The position numbers and the translations under genes were made by a program. From positions 1 through 18,077 of the forward strand of contig JAQVYP010000016.1 of assembly GCA_029004655.1 (NCBI GenBank): a stretch of DNA of 18,077 nucleotides. Direction: 5' to 3'. This DNA is from Oscillospiraceae bacterium. Lineage in GTDB: Bacteria; Bacillota; Clostridia; Oscillospirales; Acutalibacteraceae. Positions 14,726 to 18,077 of this stretch are shown one piece after another (position 1 is the stretch's first letter; every line of letters begins with the position of its first letter). The notes under the pieces were generated by a model. It was not told the origin of the DNA. It worked only from the letters and a program-made list of their open reading frames with translations, and did no database searches.

Positions 14726-14808
14726 GGATATATAATGTTGCGGCAAATAGCCGCACTCCCACTGAAGAGGGCTTTAAAAACATTTAAGGCAGTTTGGCAT
14801 TAATATCC
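14726..14808. other. Unexplained cloverleaf-like fold, possible structured RNA or palindromic repeat
   Basis: An 11-bp closing stem with one bulge (14726-14737 with 14798-14808) encloses three hairpins. These are TGCGGC-AAATA-GCCGCA (14739-14755), a weaker CCCaC-TGAA-GaGGG (14758-14771) and GCTTTAAA-AACA-TTTAAGGC (14771-14790). It is not a tRNA: there is no T-arm consensus and the lengths are wrong. It sits in the 250-bp gap between the 103-aa gene and the YheC/YheD pair. On the minus strand it could be a processing or weak termination structure, but no T run follows. Confidence 0.4.
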
Positions 14809-14836
14809 CTTTAAACGGTTTCGTACAAATATTACG

Positions 14837-15148
14837 TTATTCTTCCAAATCATCATTTTCATAATATTCTCTCGATTTTTGAAGTATAAACTCTGCATTG
14901 TCAAGTTCAAATTGCAGCATCATCTGTAATCTAAACACATTTTTAATGATACTGTTTACTGATTCATTCACAGCAATATAATCATCAATATTATTTGATA
15001 TTTTATTTGTTTTAAGGACGATTTCACTCTCTGAATTCAGAATTTCGCTAAGTGCTGTTTCTTCTAGAGCTAAGGATTCAATAATATCCGTTATCGCTTG
15101 TTCCAAACTGATATCAGATAGCGGAATTAAATTGTTTGATTGGGACAC
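14837..15148 (-). CDS. Small acidic helical protein, unknown function
   Basis: A 103-aa protein I cannot name. It has no signal peptide, TM helix or cysteine, and is predicted to be mostly helical. Residues 13-40 contain SLEQAITDIIESLALEETAL, and a second helical stretch (about 63-95) contains NESVNSIIKNV and LQFELDNAEFIL. The C-terminus is strongly acidic (NDDLEE). The GTG start is well supported by AAGGAGGG 7 nt upstream. It clearly resembles the protein at the right edge of the window (shared LAxEETxLS and MxxQFxLDN/QLDLEN patterns), so the two are paralogues. It lies 51 nt after the MurF-like gene and is probably its operon partner. Short helical proteins with this ALEE-type start are, from memory, common in spore formers. 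A structural spore protein or a substrate of the neighbouring ligases is possible. Confidence 0.8.
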   Translation of the reverse strand: MSQSNNLIPLSDISLEQAITDIIESLALEETALSEILNSESEIVLKTNKISNNIDDYIAVNESVNSIIKNVFRLQMMLQFELDNAEFILQKSREYYENDDLEE

Positions 15149-15180
15149 AACTTTACCCTCCTTTACTAAAACGTTTATTC

Positions 15181-15224
15181 TTTTATTATTCTTTTATTAT
15201 TATTTTATTATTATTTTATTGATT
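15181..15224. repeat. 11-bp AT-rich tandem repeat over the MurF-like stop codon
   Basis: Three near-identical units of TTTTATTATT(C/A) at 15181-15213 and a fourth partial unit to 15224. On the minus strand the array encodes the last residues (NKIIIK) and the stop of the MurF-like protein. Because 11 is not a multiple of 3, any gain or loss of a unit could shift the C-terminus or stop position. Confidence 0.7.
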
Positions 15225-16579
15225 AAATCGTCGTATGACGCCATCATTGAGGTCTTGATTAGTGCAATTGAGTTATCATCTAAAACTCTTTTTAAAACTT
15301 CACATGTTTCATCAGAGTCCTTACAAAAATGTATGTTGTCTTGATTCATACCATTTTGTAAAGCCCCTAAACCTATATCATTAGCTCCGTTACCGATTAT
15401 AATTAGTTCGTCTATTCCTAGTGATGCTACTAGCTTGCCAATTTGTTTGTGATATTTAGGGCTCTGGTCGCCTAAAAGTGACATTTTTCCCAAAGCCGCA
15501 ATTGTTTTTCTCTCAATAGATAACTTTTTTAATAATTTTAGAGCCATTTCTGTCGATGTTGGATTCGTTGACCAGGTGTCGTCAATGATAATGCTATCGT
15601 TTATTCCTTTGTTGAATTCAAAATGCTTCTCGACATTTTGAAAAGACGCCAGTCTATCTTTAGATTGTTCAAAAGCTATCCCCAAAACATGCGTTGCAGT
15701 GATTGCTGCCGCAGCGTTATAAACATTGAATTCAGCATGATCGTGAATAAAGAATTCTACAGTTTCGTCTTCGTGCTGCATTGTAAATTGTAAACCGTGT
15801 TTGACATGGACGAAATTTGAGATTTTATAATTCGATTTTTCGCTAAACCCAAAGTAAATAATTTTTCCTTTATATTTGCTTAAATCAATTTTTTCAATAT
15901 TCGCATCATCAGCATTTAATATGAGAATGCCTTTATAATCCAATCCTTCAACAAATTCACCTTTAGCCTTAATATAAGAATCTATAGAATCAAATGCCTG
16001 TAAATGGTCAATCCCAATATTTGTAATTACTCCTATTTGCGGTTTGAAATATCTACAGCATCCCTTTAAATCTCCGGGAGCAGCAACACCCATTTCAAAG
16101 ACACCAACCTGTGAATTGTCATTCATATCTAACAAATAGCCAAAATGACGAAAACTGGCATTTAAACTTTTATATGTTGAATCAACATTATAATCTGCGG
16201 ATAATATGCGAACGATCATTTCTTTCGTAGTTGTTTTTCCACAGGTACCTGTAACCCCGATTATGGGTATATTAAATAGACTTCTATAAAAGTTTATAAA
16301 TTTCCAATAAGCAATTTCAAGATCTGATACTTGCACAACTGTTACATTTTCAGCGAGCATATCAAAGCTTTCCGGTTTATCCGTAACTACAACACATGGT
16401 GGGCATTTTGCGCTTGAAAACAGATTCTTACCGCTATCAATATATATATCAAATATTAGCGATCCGTTTCTTATATTTCTGATTTTAGTCACTACATTAG
16501 TGACTACGAGTGCTTTTGCACCATGCAAAACTTTGCCGTCAATTTGTTCTATAATAGTTTTTATCGGTAGGTTTTTCAT
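15200..16579 (-). CDS. MurF-like Mur ligase family protein with diverged N-terminal domain
   Basis: A 459-aa ATP-dependent amide ligase of the Mur family, closest in motifs to MurF. The P-loop is GVTGTCGKTTTKE (108-120). E162 (FEMGV), H192 (NIGIDH), a candidate carbamylated K206 (AKGEF), FNVYNAAAA (284-292), DDTWSTNP (333-340) and LGKMSLLGDQSP match MurF landmarks. The chemistry (acyl-phosphate formation, then amino-acid or dipeptide addition) should be intact. The N-terminal 100 residues, which in MurF bind the UDP-MurNAc tripeptide, lack the usual DSR and G-H-F motifs, so the acceptor may differ. It is unlikely to be the housekeeping MurF, since no mur or ddl genes are adjacent and its neighbours are spore-type genes. 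The ATG at 16579 has AAAGAGAT about 10 nt upstream. Confidence 0.88.
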   Translation of the reverse strand: MKNLPIKTIIEQIDGKVLHGAKALVVTNVVTKIRNIRNGSLIFDIYIDSGKNLFSSAKCPPCVVVTDKPESFDMLAENVTVVQVSDLEIAYWKFINFYRSLFNIPIIGVTGTCGKTTTKEMIVRILSADYNVDSTYKSLNASFRHFGYLLDMNDNSQVGVFEMGVAAPGDLKGCCRYFKPQIGVITNIGIDHLQAFDSIDSYIKAKGEFVEGLDYKGILILNADDANIEKIDLSKYKGKIIYFGFSEKSNYKISNFVHVKHGLQFTMQHEDETVEFFIHDHAEFNVYNAAAAITATHVLGIAFEQSKDRLASFQNVEKHFEFNKGINDSIIIDDTWSTNPTSTEMALKLLKKLSIERKTIAALGKMSLLGDQSPKYHKQIGKLVASLGIDELIIIGNGANDIGLGALQNGMNQDNIHFCKDSDETCEVLKRVLDDNSIALIKTSMMASYDDLINKIIIK

Positions 16580-16659
16580 CTATTCATCTCTTTTATTCAA
16601 TTTATTTTAATGATTAATTAATTTACTTGATAATAAATATAAGTTGGCATTTAGAGCAG

Positions 16660-17634
16660 CTAATCTATCAAGTATACTTGATATCGCTTAAAATTCAGGA
16701 CAGGACGGAATTTTAGTTTGTAATTTCTTAGTCCGCCGGGGCCAAGGTCACTTCCTACATTTAGCAGCCTAGTTTTAGGATTCCGTCGATAAAGCTCTTT
16801 TGCAAATTCGACCATTAATGTTTCTGATAATCCCGGTATATCATTTTCAAATTTAACAACGCTGCCCCAAGCCTGACCGGTTGGTAACTCAGAACCTGAA
16901 ATCATTCCGACCACTTTATCGCCTTTTTTAACAGTCAGAATAATCTGATCCAATTCATAACAGTTCTTAACGATTTGTTGAAAGTAAACTGTGTCAAATA
17001 TTCTTGCATATTTTTGACCTGACGAATTTTTCCAATTATCGCCGAGTCTAATCAACTCATCATAATCATTCTGATTATAAATGCCAATAACAGCATCGGG
17101 ATTGTTTTTGCTGAACTTATTTATCCTGTTTCTTAAATTACTAAACTCTCCTCCTTCAAGCTTAACCAACTTTTGAATATCAAAATGCCGCTCAATCCCA
17201 ACAAGTGTGACTAATCGGAAGGCTTCATCAAAAGCTGGACTCTTTCTCAAAAATTCCAGCTGGTTATCGTTTATCATCTTAACCAATGTTTTGCCGGTGT
17301 CTTGCTTGTTCCATTCGTAGCAATAGTTCAAACATTTATATAAAACTTGAATTACCTTTTCGGGGCTTCCACTTCCGAACGGAAGACAAAACAAGTAAAG
17401 CGACTCTTTGTATGAATACACAAATGTAACGAGCATACCGTCTACAATTTTCCAAACTACCGTTCTTAATTTAGACTGCGCCATTGCCCAAATATAAGCA
17501 AAGCTGCATGACCATAAATTAATAGGACAATCAGATTTTTTTATAAAATCTGAATAAAGTTTCATATCTTCTATGCTAATCTCATTAAAGGACCAACTTC
17601 CTAACTTAAGTGTATTTGACGAAGGTTCAACCAA
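16660..17634 (-). CDS. DUF2156-family (MprF C-terminal/Fem-like) aminoacyl-transferase fold protein
   Basis: A 324-aa soluble protein resembling DUF2156/LPG-synthase C-terminal domains, which are tandem GNAT folds. In MprF this domain moves an amino acid from aminoacyl-tRNA to a lipid. C-terminal features fit: KKGDKVVGMISGSELP, FAKELYRRNPKTRLLNVGSD, and LGPGGLRNYKLKFRPV before the final KRYQV. There are no TM helices, so the MprF flippase part is absent and the acceptor need not be a lipid. I prefer the TTG at 17634: GGAG (17647-17644) lies 9 nt upstream. The in-frame ATG at 17679 would add 15 residues but lacks a well-placed ribosome binding site. It lies between the small helical gene at the right edge and the MurF-like gene, same strand. 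Substrate and activity are unknown. Confidence 0.82.
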   Translation of the reverse strand: MVEPSSNTLKLGSWSFNEISIEDMKLYSDFIKKSDCPINLWSCSFAYIWAMAQSKLRTVVWKIVDGMLVTFVYSYKESLYLFCLPFGSGSPEKVIQVLYKCLNYCYEWNKQDTGKTLVKMINDNQLEFLRKSPAFDEAFRLVTLVGIERHFDIQKLVKLEGGEFSNLRNRINKFSKNNPDAVIGIYNQNDYDELIRLGDNWKNSSGQKYARIFDTVYFQQIVKNCYELDQIILTVKKGDKVVGMISGSELPTGQAWGSVVKFENDIPGLSETLMVEFAKELYRRNPKTRLLNVGSDLGPGGLRNYKLKFRPVLNFKRYQVYLID

Positions 17635-17729
17635 AATGTTCATCTCCAAAAAAATATACATATCCCATATAGTGTTCATAACATATTGAGTTTACTTCTC
17701 TTATATTATTTGATACTTCCATAAATGGG

Positions 17730-18077
17730 TTATGAACCGGTATTTTCTTTCTCATGATATTCTGAATCGTGGATAGTGTTTTCTGTTACTCCGGTGCTGT
17801 CGGGCGTTTTATTCAATAGATTTTCAAGATCTAATTGAAAGTCCATCTCTTTTTTTATACTATCTTTTAGCTCCTGCTCTATGTTTGAATTTTTTTGAAT
17901 TAGCGTGGCAATTATTGACACCAGATTATTTTCAAAAAGTTCACCTGTCGTGTTTGAAGCTGACTTAATTGTTTTTATAGTAGCTTGTATTTCACTTGAT
18001 AATCTAGTTTCTTCAGCGGCTATTGATGCCAAAAGAATCTTTATTCTATCCTCAAGAGTTTCAGAGATGGGGGAGTT
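17730..18077 (-). CDS. Small helical protein, paralogue of the 103-aa protein (5' end beyond window)
   Basis: The frame stays open on the minus strand from the stop at 17730 to the window edge, so the true start lies outside. A TTG at 18032 exists, but the residues upstream of it (SETLEDRIKILLASIAAEET) continue the family pattern and align with SLEQAITDIIESLALEET of the 103-aa protein. The visible part is at least 115 aa, helical and charged, with IKKEMDFQLDLENLL in the second helical region. It ends in a polar, Glu/His/Ser-rich tail (HDSEYHEKENTGS). Function unknown. It is upstream of the DUF2156 and MurF-like genes and probably in the same transcription unit. Confidence 0.75.
   Translation of the reverse strand, partial: NSPISETLEDRIKILLASIAAEETRLSSEIQATIKTIKSASNTTGELFENNLVSIIATLIQKNSNIEQELKDSIKKEMDFQLDLENLLNKTPDSTGVTENTIHDSEYHEKENTGS

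Noticed and set aside
14726..14808. tRNA or known riboswitch (GEMM, purine, T-box) in the cloverleaf-like segment
   Set aside because: There is no T-arm GGTTCGAATCC-like sequence, no 7-bp acceptor, no T-box motif and no GEMM consensus. I left it as an unassigned structure.
15181..15224. AT-rich tandem units as a CRISPR array or replication origin iterons
   Set aside because: Units are contiguous 11-mers without spacers, there is no cas or replication gene, and the array overlaps a coding end.

Overview
This window looks like a low-GC, spore-forming, anaerobic Firmicute, probably class Clostridia. The evidence is AT-rich DNA, strong GGAGG-type ribosome binding sites, several TTG/GTG starts, a B12-dependent (class II) ribonucleotide reductase and two paralogous YheC/YheD spore-coat ATP-grasp proteins. 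I cannot place it to genus. There are no rRNA, tRNA, CRISPR or phage genes.

Layout. (1) 208-3941, plus strand: an OmpR-type response regulator, its membrane histidine kinase and a membrane-anchored HtrA-type serine protease form a tight envelope-stress operon closed by a strong terminator. (2) 4116-6633, plus strand: a membrane GGDEF protein and then a PilZ-domain protein give a small local cyclic-di-GMP module. (3) 6638-6792: a 155-bp palindromic MITE-like element, followed by a long hairpin terminator. (4) 6945-9218: a GH4 alpha-galactosidase gene is divergent from an AraC-family regulator. Their shared intergenic region carries three directly repeated sites at helical-turn spacing. (5) 9357-11627: class II ribonucleotide reductase nrdJ, with a promoter overlapped by a near-consensus NrdR box. 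(6) 11831-18077, all minus strand: two YheC/YheD ATP-grasp proteins, a 103-aa acidic helical protein, a MurF-like ligase with a diverged N-terminal domain, a DUF2156 (Fem/MprF-type aminoacyl-transferase fold) protein, and a second small helical protein related to the 103-aa one that runs off the window edge.

Region 6 is the most interesting part. ATP-grasp ligases, a Mur ligase and an aminoacyl-transferase-like protein all make or transfer amide bonds to amino acids. Side by side with small acidic proteins they suggest a spore-associated amino-acid or peptide ligation system whose product is unknown. The link between the genes is inferred from co-location and shared strand.

A family of short inverted repeats (consensus end TACTAATTCCAATTAAAAA) occurs three times. 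One copy is complete with a GC-rich core, one is a single arm, and one is a 57-bp minimal hairpin. The last two bracket the YheC/YheD pair. Next to the 57-bp copy is an unexplained cloverleaf-like fold at 14726-14808.
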